The notes under the pieces are model-generated. The model was given only the letters and a program-made list of their open reading frames with translations. It was not told the DNA's origin and did no database searches. From Hymenobacter persicinus (GTDB lineage: Bacteria > Bacteroidota > Bacteroidia > Cytophagales > Hymenobacteraceae), in NCBI RefSeq assembly GCF_004167665.1, contig NZ_SEWE01000020.1, positions 1-64,000 of the forward strand: DNA of 64,000 nt. Direction: 5' to 3'. How positions within the stretch are numbered: the first letter of the stretch is position 1; each line of letters opens with the position of its first letter. The translations under genes were made by a program, and so were the position numbers. This document shows positions 16,464 to 25,421 of this stretch, in pieces.

Positions 16464-17831
16464 TTAGAAACGGGCCCCGCCTACGCTGTAGCGGAGCCGG
16501 GCCAGGGCCCGGCGCTGGTCGGCACGGGCGTCGGCGGCACGCTGGCGGGCGTCGAGCAGCTGGCGGGTGGTTTCGGCCACCTGCACGTAGGGGAAGTCCC
16601 CGTTGATAAAGGCTTTGGTGGAGCGGCGCAACGCATCCTGCAGGCTGGGCAGGTAGCTTCGCTCCCACAGCGCCACGCTCTGGGTGGCCTGCTCGTATTG
16701 GACGTAGGCCTCACGCACATCGAGGCCCACGGTCTGCCGTAAAGCCAGGTACTGCCAGGAGGCCTGCTCAAGCTCGGCCTTCACCCGGGATATGCGGCCC
16801 TGGTTGCGGTTGAAGATGGGCAACCCGATGGCCGCGCCAGGACCGAGGTGAACCGGGTTCGGGTCATTCAGGCGGGCATTCAGCGACAACACGAAGGAGA
16901 ATACCCGGCTCCGCTCCCACTTTAGCCGTTTGCCGATGGCCTCGATGCCCGTGCGCGCCGCCCACAGGTCGGGCCGGGCCGCGTAGGCCGAGTCCAGCAA
17001 GGCGGGCAGTGGTGGCACGGCAGCAGCAGCGGCCGGAGTTACCACAAAGCGTACAGAGTCCACATTCATAGAGTCCAGGCCCAGCGGGGTCAGCAGGCGC
17101 AGCCGGGCCACCCGAGCATCGCGGCGGGCGCGGTAGTAGTCGTCCACGGCCCGCAAGGAATCGGCACTGGGCGCTACGGTTTCCAATTCGCTGGCCTCGC
17201 CCACCCGGTAGCGGGAGCGGACGATGCGCGCTACCTCGGCCCGCATGGCAATGGCTTCGCGGGCAATACGCAGGCGCTCATCGGCCAGGGTCACGTCGGT
17301 GTAGGACACCTGCGCGTCGCGGCCCACGAGCAGGCCGCGGCTGACCAAGTTTTCGGCTACGCGCTGGGTTTCGAGCTGGGCGGCGCCCACGCGGCCCGGG
17401 CGCTGCCAGAGCAGGTCGGAGGCGAAATTCAGGGCTAATGAGAAGGGCGCGCTGCCGTAGGAGGTAATACCCGACAGCACCGGGTTGGCCAGCAGGCCCG
17501 CGTCCTGTAAATCAGCCTGGGCTAGGGCCAGCGTGCTCAGGTCGGCCTGAAAGGCGGGGTTGCGGGTGAGGGCCAGCCCCACTGTTTCTTCCTCGCTGAG
17601 GCCATCCTGCAGGTTGGGCAGCGGGGGCGCGGGGGCGTTGGCGGCGCGGACCGGCCCCAGTTCAAAGCCGCCCCGAGCCTGGAGCTTGCGGGCTACCTGC
17701 TCACGGGTGTAGGCCGACTTGGTGCTGACGCAGCCGGCTAGCAGCAAGGATAAAGTAAGTAGCCAGACCAGAATTGGGTGCAGAAAGCTGCGACCAGGAG
17801 GGCGGGGTTGCACAAGGTGGTTGTCAGTCAC
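16464..17831 (-). CDS. TolC-family outer-membrane efflux channel (CusC-like)
   Basis: A 455-aa outer-membrane channel of the TolC family. A lipoprotein signal ends in LLLAGC. Two repeats of long helices with TolC marks follow: LALTRNPAFQADLSTLALAQADLQDAG in the first half and LDSAYAARPDLWAARTGIEAIGKRL in the second, and a QQRAADARADQRRALARLR-like C-terminal helix. It is the first gene of the CusCBA-like operon, 22 bp before the adaptor gene. Confidence 0.9.
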   Translation of the reverse strand: MTDNHLVQPRPPGRSFLHPILVWLLTLSLLLAGCVSTKSAYTREQVARKLQARGGFELGPVRAANAPAPPLPNLQDGLSEEETVGLALTRNPAFQADLSTLALAQADLQDAGLLANPVLSGITSYGSAPFSLALNFASDLLWQRPGRVGAAQLETQRVAENLVSRGLLVGRDAQVSYTDVTLADERLRIAREAIAMRAEVARIVRSRYRVGEASELETVAPSADSLRAVDDYYRARRDARVARLRLLTPLGLDSMNVDSVRFVVTPAAAAAVPPLPALLDSAYAARPDLWAARTGIEAIGKRLKWERSRVFSFVLSLNARLNDPNPVHLGPGAAIGLPIFNRNQGRISRVKAELEQASWQYLALRQTVGLDVREAYVQYEQATQSVALWERSYLPSLQDALRRSTKAFINGDFPYVQVAETTRQLLDARQRAADARADQRRALARLRYSVGGARF

Positions 17832-17891
17832 AGAAACAGGAATTGAGAGAAGGTGAAAGCATTCTAAAAAGCGTCAAAGCAAGCCACATTA

Positions 17892-17964
17892 AAATATGAT
17901 TAAAAATAAATTAAAACGCTTTAACTAGTCTTTAACGCGCTAATAATTATGACTAATCATATTT
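17892..17964 (-). promoter_or_regulatory. Probable control region of the efflux operon
   Basis: The low-GC stretch 17832-18285 upstream of the efflux operon holds two direct CTTTAAC repeats at 17919 and 17930 (11-bp spacing, one helical turn, as OmpR-type regulators prefer), enclosed by an 11-bp inverted pair AAATATGATTA (17892-17902) / TAATCATATTT (17954-17964). The assignment to the response regulator at 10705-11382 is inferred. The rest of the stretch shows no convincing gene. Confidence 0.45.
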
Positions 17965-18285
17965 ATGAAGATTGAATGAAGTTAGATTGAGCAAGGATAG
18001 AATCGGTTTCTGAAGCAAATCTGTCTGCCCGATCAAAAGGTGCAGTTCCCGTCGTAGCAAGAGCTGAGGGCCAAGCCGCGTATAGCGAGCGAGGAATGAG
18101 TTGCCGGGCAGGCTGAACCAGAGGCCCGCCACCCGGTGCAGATTTAATACAGAATCAAGTCGGTGCTTTACCAAAAAGCCAGCCGGTACCCATAGTACTG
18201 CATCATTCCTGCTAAGCTCAAGTAGGTTGGATACCTGCTACCGCCACCTGCGCCTGCTTCAACTACTTCATTCTGCCCTCAGCTC

Positions 18286-19107
18286 ATGCACAACCTCCTA
18301 TTTTTAGTGCTTTTCGCAGCCGTTGAAGCCTACTTTCCGGCTCCTGTTGTCTCCACTACCAGCTACGACCTGACCCGGCCGACTGCCACGTTCCGGATGC
18401 CCACGGCGCTGCGGGAACTCTCCGGCATTGCCATGCTGCCCAACCAGCGCGTGGCGTGCATTGAGGATCAAACAGGGACCATTTACATCTACAGCCTGCT
18501 TTCCCAGCGTATCGAGCAGACCATTGCCTTCGGCCCCGCCGGGGACTATGAGGATATAGTGCAGGTGGGCAAGGACTGGTTTATTCTGCGCAGCGACGGG
18601 ACCCTGTTCCGACGCTCGGGCACGAAGACAACCACCTATGCTACGGGGCTAAGCACGGCCAACAACCCGGAGGGGCTTGCCTATGATGCGGCCACGAAAT
18701 CCTTGCTGGTTGCCTGTAAAGGAGCCGCCGGGGTGGGTGGCCCCGACCAGATGCGTGCCGTGTACCGGCTTGATCCTAGCACGTTTCACCAAAGCGTGAA
18801 GCCCGTTTATCTATTGAGTGTGGCGCAGGTGCAGGCCACAAATGCTGCCATTAACCGCTTTGCCCCCTCCGCAATTGCCATTCAGCCCCAGACGGGCCAC
18901 CTATTTATTGCCGCTGCCAGTGGCAATGCCCTGCTGGAGCTCGATGCCCAGGGGCATATACTACATGCCGACAAACTGCCCCGAAATCTGTTTCCGCAAC
19001 CCGAAGGGCTCTCCTTTGCCTCTAATGGGGACCTCTACATCAGTAGTGAAGCCGGAGATGCCAAAACGGCCTTGATACAGCGCTTCAAGATTCGTACAAC
19101 CCTATAG
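18286..19107 (+). CDS. SdiA-regulated/YjiK-like beta-propeller protein
   Basis: A 273-aa protein with a weak signal-like N-terminus and then beta-propeller blades. The recurring pattern LRELSGIAMLPNQRVACIEDQTGTI, GDYEDIVQVGKDWFILRSDG, NNPEGLAYDAATKSLLVAC, PSAIAIQPQTGHLFIAAA and PEGLSFASNGDLYISSE is that of the SdiA-regulated (YjiK) family. Its molecular function is not known; members are periplasmic or surface-located. It diverges from the efflux operon. Confidence 0.7.
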   Translation: MHNLLFLVLFAAVEAYFPAPVVSTTSYDLTRPTATFRMPTALRELSGIAMLPNQRVACIEDQTGTIYIYSLLSQRIEQTIAFGPAGDYEDIVQVGKDWFILRSDGTLFRRSGTKTTTYATGLSTANNPEGLAYDAATKSLLVACKGAAGVGGPDQMRAVYRLDPSTFHQSVKPVYLLSVAQVQATNAAINRFAPSAIAIQPQTGHLFIAAASGNALLELDAQGHILHADKLPRNLFPQPEGLSFASNGDLYISSEAGDAKTALIQRFKIRTTL

Positions 19108-19176
19108 TGTCTGGGTGCTACGGCGTACAGTCGTCCTGAAGCGGTGACGAACAGGCGAACAATCCCTCGTTTACTT

Positions 19177-19437
19177 ATGGCTAAAACCCAGCCTTTCTTT
19201 CAGCATACGGCCCACGTAACCGGCCTGCGCGCCCCCTTGCCGGAACCCGTACGCTTGCCGTTCCACGACAATGACGAGTGCCCGATTGGGCAGCAGGTCA
19301 AAAAGAAGGGAGAATGGCAGTATTATGAGCCGGTGCGAATTGAAGAAACTCGGCCCCGCTGCCCGCGGTGCAGGGACTTGGATTCGGCAACTCAACCGCC
19401 AACAAATAACAGCTCAGTTCTGCCTAGACGCATATAA
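19177..19437 (+). CDS. Small hypothetical protein with a CPRC knuckle
   Basis: An 86-aa protein I do not recognise. Visible features: DNDECPIGQQV near residue 32 and RPRCPRCRDL near residue 61, so three or four Cys could bind zinc, as in a small zinc ribbon. The start is the ATG giving MAKTQPFF; the frame extends to a GTG at 19144. No partner gene is evident. Confidence 0.4.
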   Translation: MAKTQPFFQHTAHVTGLRAPLPEPVRLPFHDNDECPIGQQVKKKGEWQYYEPVRIEETRPRCPRCRDLDSATQPPTNNSSVLPRRI

Positions 19438-19517
19438 CTAGAAAGAAGGAAGTGTCAGATTGCCGACAGAATGAGCCGCTAGTATTGCGTCATCATCCAC
19501 TTTCTTTCCAAAAAGTC

Positions 19518-19955
19518 ATGAAAAAGCTCCTGCTATTTGCCGCATTACTACCGCTGGCAAGCCTGGCCGCCCAGGCCCAGAAAATAACCGCCAAGCAAGT
19601 TCCGGCCGCCACCGTGGCGACTTTCAAAAAAGCGTACCCCACCGTCAAGGCGGTGGCCTGGGAAAAGGAAGAGGCTAACTATGAGGCCGGCTTCACCCAG
19701 GGCAAAAGCGAAATGTCGGTAGTGATTACGCCCACCGGGACGCTGCTGGAAACGGAGATGGAAATGCCCGTCACGCAACTGCCAGCCGCCGTGCGCACCA
19801 AGCTGGCCACCGACTACAAAGGCTATAAAGTCCTGGAGGCCGCCAAAATCGTGACGGCTGCCACCGGCGCCACCACCTACGAGGCGGAAGTAAGCCAGGC
19901 CGGCAAGAAGCGGGACGTCCTCTTTCACGCCGATGGCACCGAAGTAAAGAAATAA
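19518..19955 (+). CDS. PepSY-like secreted protein
   Basis: A 145-aa secreted protein: signal peptide MKKLLLFAALLPLASLAAQA, then two related ~60-residue units of the PepSY-like (BLIP-fold) family, VPAATVATFKKAYPTVKAVAWEKEEANYEAGF and LPAAVRTKLATDYKGYKVLEAAKI...TYEAEV. Bacteroidota encode many such proteins near two-component systems and TonB receptors; the function is not settled. The start is the ATG ahead of the signal peptide. It precedes the receptor gene and is separated from it by a hairpin. Confidence 0.8.
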   Translation: MKKLLLFAALLPLASLAAQAQKITAKQVPAATVATFKKAYPTVKAVAWEKEEANYEAGFTQGKSEMSVVITPTGTLLETEMEMPVTQLPAAVRTKLATDYKGYKVLEAAKIVTAATGATTYEAEVSQAGKKRDVLFHADGTEVKK

Positions 19956-19990
19956 GGGCGCCTACGCGCGTCAGCAGTGACAATTTGGTT

Positions 19991-20023
19991 AGAAGGCCGG
20001 CCCGGAGCGCGGGCCGGCCTTCT
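19991..20023. terminator. GC-rich hairpin between PepSY-like gene and receptor gene
   Basis: Perfect 13-bp stem (AGAAGGCCGGCCC and its inverse complement) around GGAGCGC. It lacks a long T-run, so it may terminate weakly or attenuate; it ends 15 bp before the receptor start codon and could limit its translation. Confidence 0.55.
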
Positions 20024-20038
20024 ACCTTGCCAGCCAGT

Positions 20039-22468
20039 ATGAAAGATAGAGTACGCATCCTGCGGCCAGCCTTGTTGCTGGCCTTTTTAGTGGGCTTTTG
20101 CCCCCTGCTGCTTCAGGCCCAGACCGGCGCGGTGCGCGGTGCGCTCCTGGATGCGGCGACGGGCCAGCCGTTGCCCTTCACCAATGTAGTGCTGCTGCGC
20201 GCCCCCGATTCGAGCTTTGTGGCCGGGGCGCAGACGGCGGAAAGCGGCGCGTTTGCGCTGGAAAAGCTGGCCCTGGGCACGTACTTTCTGCGGGCCACCG
20301 CCGTGGGCTACCGCACCGGCCGCCGCACCATTACCCTCACCACGGCCACGCCTTCCCTGACGCTGGGCACCTTGCGCCTGCGCAGTACGGCTACCCAGCT
20401 GCGCGACGTAGTGGTGACGGCGGAGCGGCCAGTGGTGAGCGACAACCTCGACAAGAAGGTTATCGACGTGAGCAAGGACCTGACCGTAACCGGCGGCACG
20501 GCCATCGACGTGCTGCAAAACGTGCCTTCGGTAAGCGTGGATCAGAACGGGGCCGTGAGCTTGCGCGGTTCCAGCGGCGTGACGGTATTCATCGACGGCA
20601 AGCCCACCACCACTACGCTCGACCAGATTCCGGCCAGCACCATCCAGAGTGTGGAGGTGATTACCAACCCTTCCTCGCGCTACGACGCGGCCGGGGCGGG
20701 CGGCATTCTCAACATCGTGCTTAAGAAAGAGCGGCGCGACGGCCTCAACGGCCAGGCCAGCGCGACGGCGGGCACCGGCGGCAAGTACAACACCTCGCTG
20801 AGCCTGAACCTGCGCCGGGGCAAGCTCAATGCGTTTGCCTCCTACGACTTCCGCCAGGACCGGCGCCGCATTACCGGCCGGCTCGACCAGACCACCACGG
20901 CGCGCGACACCACCCTGCAACTGCACCAAGACCGCACCGGCGTTAACACCCAGAGTTCCCACGCCCTGCGCCTGGGCCTGGACTACGCGCTGACGCCCGA
21001 GCAGACGCTCACGCTGGCCGTGCAGCCCCGCCTCAACCCGCTCGAAAGCCAGGAAACGCTGGATTCGCGCCAAGTGAATGTCACGGATGGCAACCGGCCG
21101 GTACTGGCCGGCACCAGCCACCGCGTCAACACCAGCACGGGCCGCTTCCGCTCAGCCGATGTGGCCCTGGATTACCGCCGCACCTGGGCCGGGCAGGAAG
21201 GGCGGGAGCTAACCGCCAACGCTGTCTATACGCCCCTGCTGGCCGATAACACGGTGAGGTCCCTCATCAGCTATCCGACGGACAACACGGCCGTCACCCA
21301 GCAGCAGCGCACCGTCAACCACACGACTCAGGCCTCCGCCCAGGTCGACTACAGCCACCCGCTGGGCGAGAAAAGCCACGTGGAGGCCGGCCTGCGCAGC
21401 ACCCTGCGCCGCTACGACCTGGACTACCGGTTTAGCCACTCTCCGGCGCTTTCCTTTGATCCGTCGAACCGGTTTCTCTACAACCAGTACGTGCAGGCCG
21501 GCTATGCTCTCTACGTCAATGCGCGGGGCCGCTTCAGCTACCAGGTGGGGCTGCGGGCTGAGCAAACTAACTTGGACGGCAACCAGCTGGCTTCCCGCGA
21601 GCAATTCGCCCAGCACTACTTCAACCTGTTTCCCAGCGCCGTGCTGGCCTATGAGCTGCCCCACGACCAGCGCCTGCAGCTCAGCTATAGCAAGCGCATC
21701 GAGCGGCCCGATGCCGGTGAGCTGAACCCCTTCACCGACCGCTCCGATCAGCTCAACCTGGTGACGGGCAATCCGCAACTGCGGCCCGAATACGTGCACG
21801 CCGTAGAGTTGGGCACACAGAAGACCTTCGCCGGCGGGCGCAGCGTGAGTGCCACGGCCTTCTACCGGCTTGAAACCAACACCGCCCAGGGCTTTCGCCG
21901 GGTGCTCACTGACCCGCTTACGGGCAACATCGTGACCAGCACCACCCGCCAGAATCTGGGCCAGGAAACCTCTTATGGGCTGGAGCTGGTGGGCGCTACG
22001 CCCCTGACCAGCTTCTGGAAACTCAACGGCACGGCCTCCACTTTCCGGCGCATTATTAAGGGTGCCTCGGCCGACGGGACGCCCATCAATACGGCCAGCC
22101 AGGTGTACTCAACCCGGCTCAACAATACCTTCTCGCTCAGCAAGCAACTGGATCTGCAGCTGGCCCTGAACTACCGCTCCCCCATCAACACTTCCCAGGG
22201 CCAGCGGCGGCAAAACTTCAACATCGACTTCGGGGCCCGGCACAACGTGCTCGGCGATCGGGGCACCGTCACCCTGCGCGTGGCCGACGTGTTCAATACC
22301 CTGCGCTACGACTTCACCGCCACCGGCCCCGGCCTGGTCACGGACAGCCGCTTTAAGCGGGAGTCGCGCATCGCCTTTCTGGGTTTTGCCTACCGTTTCG
22401 GGCACAGCCAGACCACCAAGCCGGCCCGCAAAAGTGAGCCGGCCGACGACGGGGGCGGGTTTGAGTAG
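20039..22468 (+). CDS. TonB-dependent receptor (outer-membrane beta-barrel family)
   Basis: An 809-aa outer-membrane receptor. A signal peptide ends near LLLQAQ; residues about 30-110 form a CarboxypepD_reg-like domain (GAVRGALLDAATGQPLPFTNV); the plug follows (VIDVSKDLTVTGGTAIDVLQNVPSV...LRGSSGVTVFIDGKPT...VEVITNPSSRYDAAGAGG); the rest is a beta-barrel with repeated YxxxLxNxxSL-like strands. The sequence fits the outer_membrane_beta-barrel family, often linked to siderophore, metal or peptide uptake. The start is the ATG before MKDRVRILRP, right after the hairpin. With the PepSY-like gene it may form one unit. Confidence 0.88.
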   Translation: MKDRVRILRPALLLAFLVGFCPLLLQAQTGAVRGALLDAATGQPLPFTNVVLLRAPDSSFVAGAQTAESGAFALEKLALGTYFLRATAVGYRTGRRTITLTTATPSLTLGTLRLRSTATQLRDVVVTAERPVVSDNLDKKVIDVSKDLTVTGGTAIDVLQNVPSVSVDQNGAVSLRGSSGVTVFIDGKPTTTTLDQIPASTIQSVEVITNPSSRYDAAGAGGILNIVLKKERRDGLNGQASATAGTGGKYNTSLSLNLRRGKLNAFASYDFRQDRRRITGRLDQTTTARDTTLQLHQDRTGVNTQSSHALRLGLDYALTPEQTLTLAVQPRLNPLESQETLDSRQVNVTDGNRPVLAGTSHRVNTSTGRFRSADVALDYRRTWAGQEGRELTANAVYTPLLADNTVRSLISYPTDNTAVTQQQRTVNHTTQASAQVDYSHPLGEKSHVEAGLRSTLRRYDLDYRFSHSPALSFDPSNRFLYNQYVQAGYALYVNARGRFSYQVGLRAEQTNLDGNQLASREQFAQHYFNLFPSAVLAYELPHDQRLQLSYSKRIERPDAGELNPFTDRSDQLNLVTGNPQLRPEYVHAVELGTQKTFAGGRSVSATAFYRLETNTAQGFRRVLTDPLTGNIVTSTTRQNLGQETSYGLELVGATPLTSFWKLNGTASTFRRIIKGASADGTPINTASQVYSTRLNNTFSLSKQLDLQLALNYRSPINTSQGQRRQNFNIDFGARHNVLGDRGTVTLRVADVFNTLRYDFTATGPGLVTDSRFKRESRIAFLGFAYRFGHSQTTKPARKSEPADDGGGFE

Positions 22469-22602
22469 CGCCGACCAGGATAGTGAAAGGGAGAAAAGCG
22501 CAGAAGGCAGATTTGCGTCAGATTCGGCCGCTAGGTTTGGGCGTTGCCCAACTGGCGCCGTTCAGCGGCCTGGGCAGATGGTTTCACGCTCTTTCTTACC
22601 CC

Positions 22603-23424
22603 ATGCGCCTGCTTCGCTCCACCCACACGTTCCTTGCCATACTTCTGCTGGGCTTTGCCTCGCCAACTTTCGCCCAAGTTCCGCAGAACCCAACCCCCGC
22701 GGCCGCCGATACGACGCACAAGTTTGAGAACCCCGCCGGCGTATCCCCAGTCCGGCCCGGCACCCCGTTCTTTCAGAAAAAGCTGGTGAAGGCCAGCATC
22801 GTGCCGGCCCTGCTGATTGGCTACGGGGCCTATACCTTTAACGGGGGCGGCTTTTATACTAACCAGCAGGCCAACCGCGACATTCACAAGCTCTTTCCCA
22901 CCTACCGTTCTCACCTCGACAACATCCTGATTTTTGCCCCTTACGCCGAGCTCGGCTTGGTGGCGCTGGCGGGCGTAGAATCGAAGAACGACCGACTGAA
23001 TACGCTGCTCGTCATTGGCAAATCGGAGGTGATTATGCTGGCGTCCGTTTTTGCCGTGAAAAGCCTGAGCCACGAAACCCGCCCCGACGGCTCGGACAAT
23101 CTCTCGTTTCCGTCCGGGCATACGGCCCAGGCCTTTCTGGCCGCTAGCATCGTGCACAACGAATTTCGGGATAAAAGCCAGTGGTACGGCATCGGGGCCT
23201 ATACCCTGGCCACCAGCGTGGCCGCCCTGCGCATGATTAACACCAAGCACTGGCAGTCCGACGTAGTAGCCGGCGCGGGCTTCGGGATTCTGTCCGCTCA
23301 CCTGGGCTACCTGACCCACCGCAACCGCTGGGGCCGTAAGCCGCAGCTGACCGGCCTGCACATGGCGCCTACCTATTTCGGCGGGGGCACGCCGGGCGTA
23401 TCGCTCAGCTGGCGGGCCCACTAA
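22603..23424 (+). CDS. PAP2-family phosphatase, secreted
   Basis: A 273-aa phosphatidic-acid-phosphatase-type-2 protein. A signal peptide (MRLLRSTHTFLAILLLGF) precedes a mature domain with all three signature blocks: K-x6-RP as KSLSHETRP, PSGH as FPSGHTA, and R-x5-H-x3-D as RMINTKHWQSD. Such enzymes remove phosphate from lipid phosphates. I start at the ATG ahead of the signal peptide. With the DUF347 gene and a second PAP2 gene it forms a three-gene row. Confidence 0.85.
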   Translation: MRLLRSTHTFLAILLLGFASPTFAQVPQNPTPAAADTTHKFENPAGVSPVRPGTPFFQKKLVKASIVPALLIGYGAYTFNGGGFYTNQQANRDIHKLFPTYRSHLDNILIFAPYAELGLVALAGVESKNDRLNTLLVIGKSEVIMLASVFAVKSLSHETRPDGSDNLSFPSGHTAQAFLAASIVHNEFRDKSQWYGIGAYTLATSVAALRMINTKHWQSDVVAGAGFGILSAHLGYLTHRNRWGRKPQLTGLHMAPTYFGGGTPGVSLSWRAH

Positions 23425-23461
23425 GTTCCAACTGCTGGTTGTCCATTTTATCTCAGCTGAC

Positions 23462-24229
23462 ATGAAGAAGATACCGGAAGTAACGCTGCTGTTCTGGGTG
23501 ATGAAAATCTGCGCCACTACGCTGGGTGAAACCGCCGGCGACCAACTGGCCCAGACCATGAAAGTCGGGTACGCCGTCAGCTCCCTGATCCTGATTGGTT
23601 TCTTTATCGTGGTGCTCATTGGGCAGCTGGCGGCCAAGCGTTACATCCCGGCCCTGTACTGGGCCGTGATTCTGGCCACCAGCACGGCCGGCACCACGAT
23701 GTCCGACTACATGGACCGCACCCTAGGCCTGGGCTATGCTACCGGCTCGGCTATCCTGATTGCGATTCTACTGGCCGTGCTGGGGCTGTGGTGGGTGAGC
23801 GAGAAGTCCTTGTCGGTCACGGAAGTGCAAAGCCGCAAGGCTGAACTGTTCTACTGGACGGCCATCCTGTTTTCCAATACCCTGGGTACCGCGCTGGGCG
23901 ACTACCTGGCCGACGATTCCGGCCTGGGCTTCGGGGGCGGCGCCCTGCTCATTGGCAGCCTGCTGGCTGTGGTGGTGCTGGCCTATTACTTCACGAGCAT
24001 TTCGCGGGTGCTGCTGTTCTGGGTGGCCTTCGTGCTGACGCGCCCGTTCGGAGCCACCTTCGGCGACCTACTCACCAAGTCGCCCGAGAAACACGGGCTG
24101 GGCTTTGGCACCAGCGGCTCCTCCCTGATTTTGCTGGGGATTCTGGTAGCACTGGTCGTGTATGACACCGTCAAGCAGCGGAGCGCGGGTTGGCTGGAAA
24201 GTAACAGCGGGGCCGGCAGCCGGCCCTAG
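23462..24229 (+). CDS. DUF347 (COG4705) four-repeat membrane protein
   Basis: A 255-aa inner-membrane protein with eight hydrophobic helices in four repeats, each with the DUF347 signature: TTLGETAGDQLAQ, STAGTTMSDYMDRTLGLGYATG, NTLGTALGDYLADDSGLGFGGG and RPFGATFGDLLTK...GLGFGTSG. The four-repeat layout matches that family, whose function is unknown. It lies 37 bp after one PAP2 gene and 51 bp before another, so the three are likely co-expressed. Confidence 0.82.
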   Translation: MKKIPEVTLLFWVMKICATTLGETAGDQLAQTMKVGYAVSSLILIGFFIVVLIGQLAAKRYIPALYWAVILATSTAGTTMSDYMDRTLGLGYATGSAILIAILLAVLGLWWVSEKSLSVTEVQSRKAELFYWTAILFSNTLGTALGDYLADDSGLGFGGGALLIGSLLAVVVLAYYFTSISRVLLFWVAFVLTRPFGATFGDLLTKSPEKHGLGFGTSGSSLILLGILVALVVYDTVKQRSAGWLESNSGAGSRP

Positions 24230-24280
24230 CTTCTGCCCTGTCCACCTGTTCCATTGCTCGCCCTTGTTACCGCAGTTAGC

Positions 24281-24994
24281 ATGACCCTCTCTTCCCTGCT
24301 GGGCTACGCACGGCTACTCTGGCAAAAGCACCGCAGACTGTTGCTAACCCTGTGCCTAGGGTTTATCGGCCCGTGGTTCGTATTTATCAAGGTTGGGCAG
24401 GAAGTCTGGGAAGACAAAGGGTTTCCCGGCGACCAGCTGATTTTGCGGCTGCTCCACCGCTTCGGCAGCCCCGGTCAGGATGCACTGGCGGTGTGGCTGG
24501 CCCAGGCCGGCGGCACACGCTGGACACCGTTGGTAGAAGCGGTGGTGCTGGCCGGTCTGTTGCTGGCCCGGCAACGGCGGGCGGCACTGTTTTTCCTGCT
24601 CTCAGTAGGTGGGGCCGGGGCATTAAATTTATTTGCCAAGTTACTACTGGCCCGCGCCCGCCCGGACTTTTGGGTATCCATTGCCCCAGAAACTTCTTAC
24701 AGCTTTCCCAGTGGGCACGCCATGGGCGCGGCGGCCCTAGCCCTGACGCTGGGTATCTTACTCTGGCCCACCCGGGGCCGCTGGGTAGCCGTGCTGCTAG
24801 GGACTGCTTGGGCGCTGCTCATGGGCTGGTCGCGCATGTACCTGGGCGTACATTTTCCTTCCGACGTGCTGGCCGGCTGGGTCGGTTCCGTCGGCTGGGT
24901 TTGGGGCGTACACCTGCTGTTTTCCCGCTTTGCCCTGGCCCTGCGCGGCCTATGGGGCGATACCCGCTCCTACTGGCTAAATCGTCCTAGATAA
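24281..24994 (+). CDS. PAP2-family phosphatase, integral membrane
   Basis: A 237-aa membrane phosphatase of the PAP2/undecaprenyl-pyrophosphatase type. Signature blocks: K-x6-RP as KLLLARARP, FPSGHAMG, and SRMYLGVHFPSD (SR-x5-H-x3-D). About five to six membrane helices flank them, as in PgpB/YbjG enzymes. The substrate may be a lipid or isoprenoid pyrophosphate. I prefer the ATG at 24281 over the upstream TTG. It is the last gene of the three-gene row. Confidence 0.85.
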   Translation: MTLSSLLGYARLLWQKHRRLLLTLCLGFIGPWFVFIKVGQEVWEDKGFPGDQLILRLLHRFGSPGQDALAVWLAQAGGTRWTPLVEAVVLAGLLLARQRRAALFFLLSVGGAGALNLFAKLLLARARPDFWVSIAPETSYSFPSGHAMGAAALALTLGILLWPTRGRWVAVLLGTAWALLMGWSRMYLGVHFPSDVLAGWVGSVGWVWGVHLLFSRFALALRGLWGDTRSYWLNRPR

Positions 24995-25073
24995 TTACTT
25001 GGCGTCCCCCGTCGTTCTATCAGCTACCCCCTACTCAAATGCTCTTCGGGACGGATTAGAGTTAGGCCGTAAA

Positions 25074-25325
25074 TCAGCTCTTATTAAGCTTATCTACTGC
25101 CTCAATTCCAGGACAGTTCATTAGCTCCTGTAGAGGAATCTCAAATGCCCGAGTGAGGGAAATCAATATGTCAAGGGTCACCGAGAACTTGGCCAATTCG
25201 AGGCGTTGGATAGTGAGCTTTGAAACATCCGCCATATCAGCTAGGGCCTGCTGGCTAAGCTGTCGTTGCTCCCGTAGCCGGCGCACGTGTAGCCCAAAAA
25301 CTATAAGACCGGCCGGATTTTTCAC
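25074..25325 (-). CDS. XRE-family repressor
   Basis: An 83-aa DNA-binding protein with a complete HTH_3 domain: LREQRQLSQQALADMADVSKLTIQRLELAKFSVTL, followed by ILISLTRAFEIPLQELM. It begins with GTG. It diverges from the gene at 25422, and the perfect 16-bp palindrome at 25359-25374 in between is a likely operator for it. Confidence 0.8.
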   Translation of the reverse strand: MKNPAGLIVFGLHVRRLREQRQLSQQALADMADVSKLTIQRLELAKFSVTLDILISLTRAFEIPLQELMNCPGIEAVDKLNKS

Positions 25326-25358
25326 CAGCGCAAGGTCTACTGGGCTTCAAGGCGTTTA

Positions 25359-25374
25359 GATACACATGTGTATC
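25359..25374. promoter_or_regulatory. Palindromic operator in the divergent XRE promoter region
   Basis: GATACACATGTGTATC is a perfect 16-bp palindrome, 34 bp from the XRE start codon and upstream of a -7-like TAGCTTTG (25394-25401) of the rightward gene. It covers the expected -33 position of that promoter, so binding would block it. Confidence 0.6.
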
Positions 25375-25421
25375 CAAAACAAGGAAATATCAGTAGCTTT
25401 GAGTCTAACTTGTTTAGCTAT

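Noticed and set aside
17953-18174. 73-codon minus-strand open frame ahead of the efflux operon
   Set aside because: No signal, motif or ribosome-binding context; it sits in the regulatory low-GC region.
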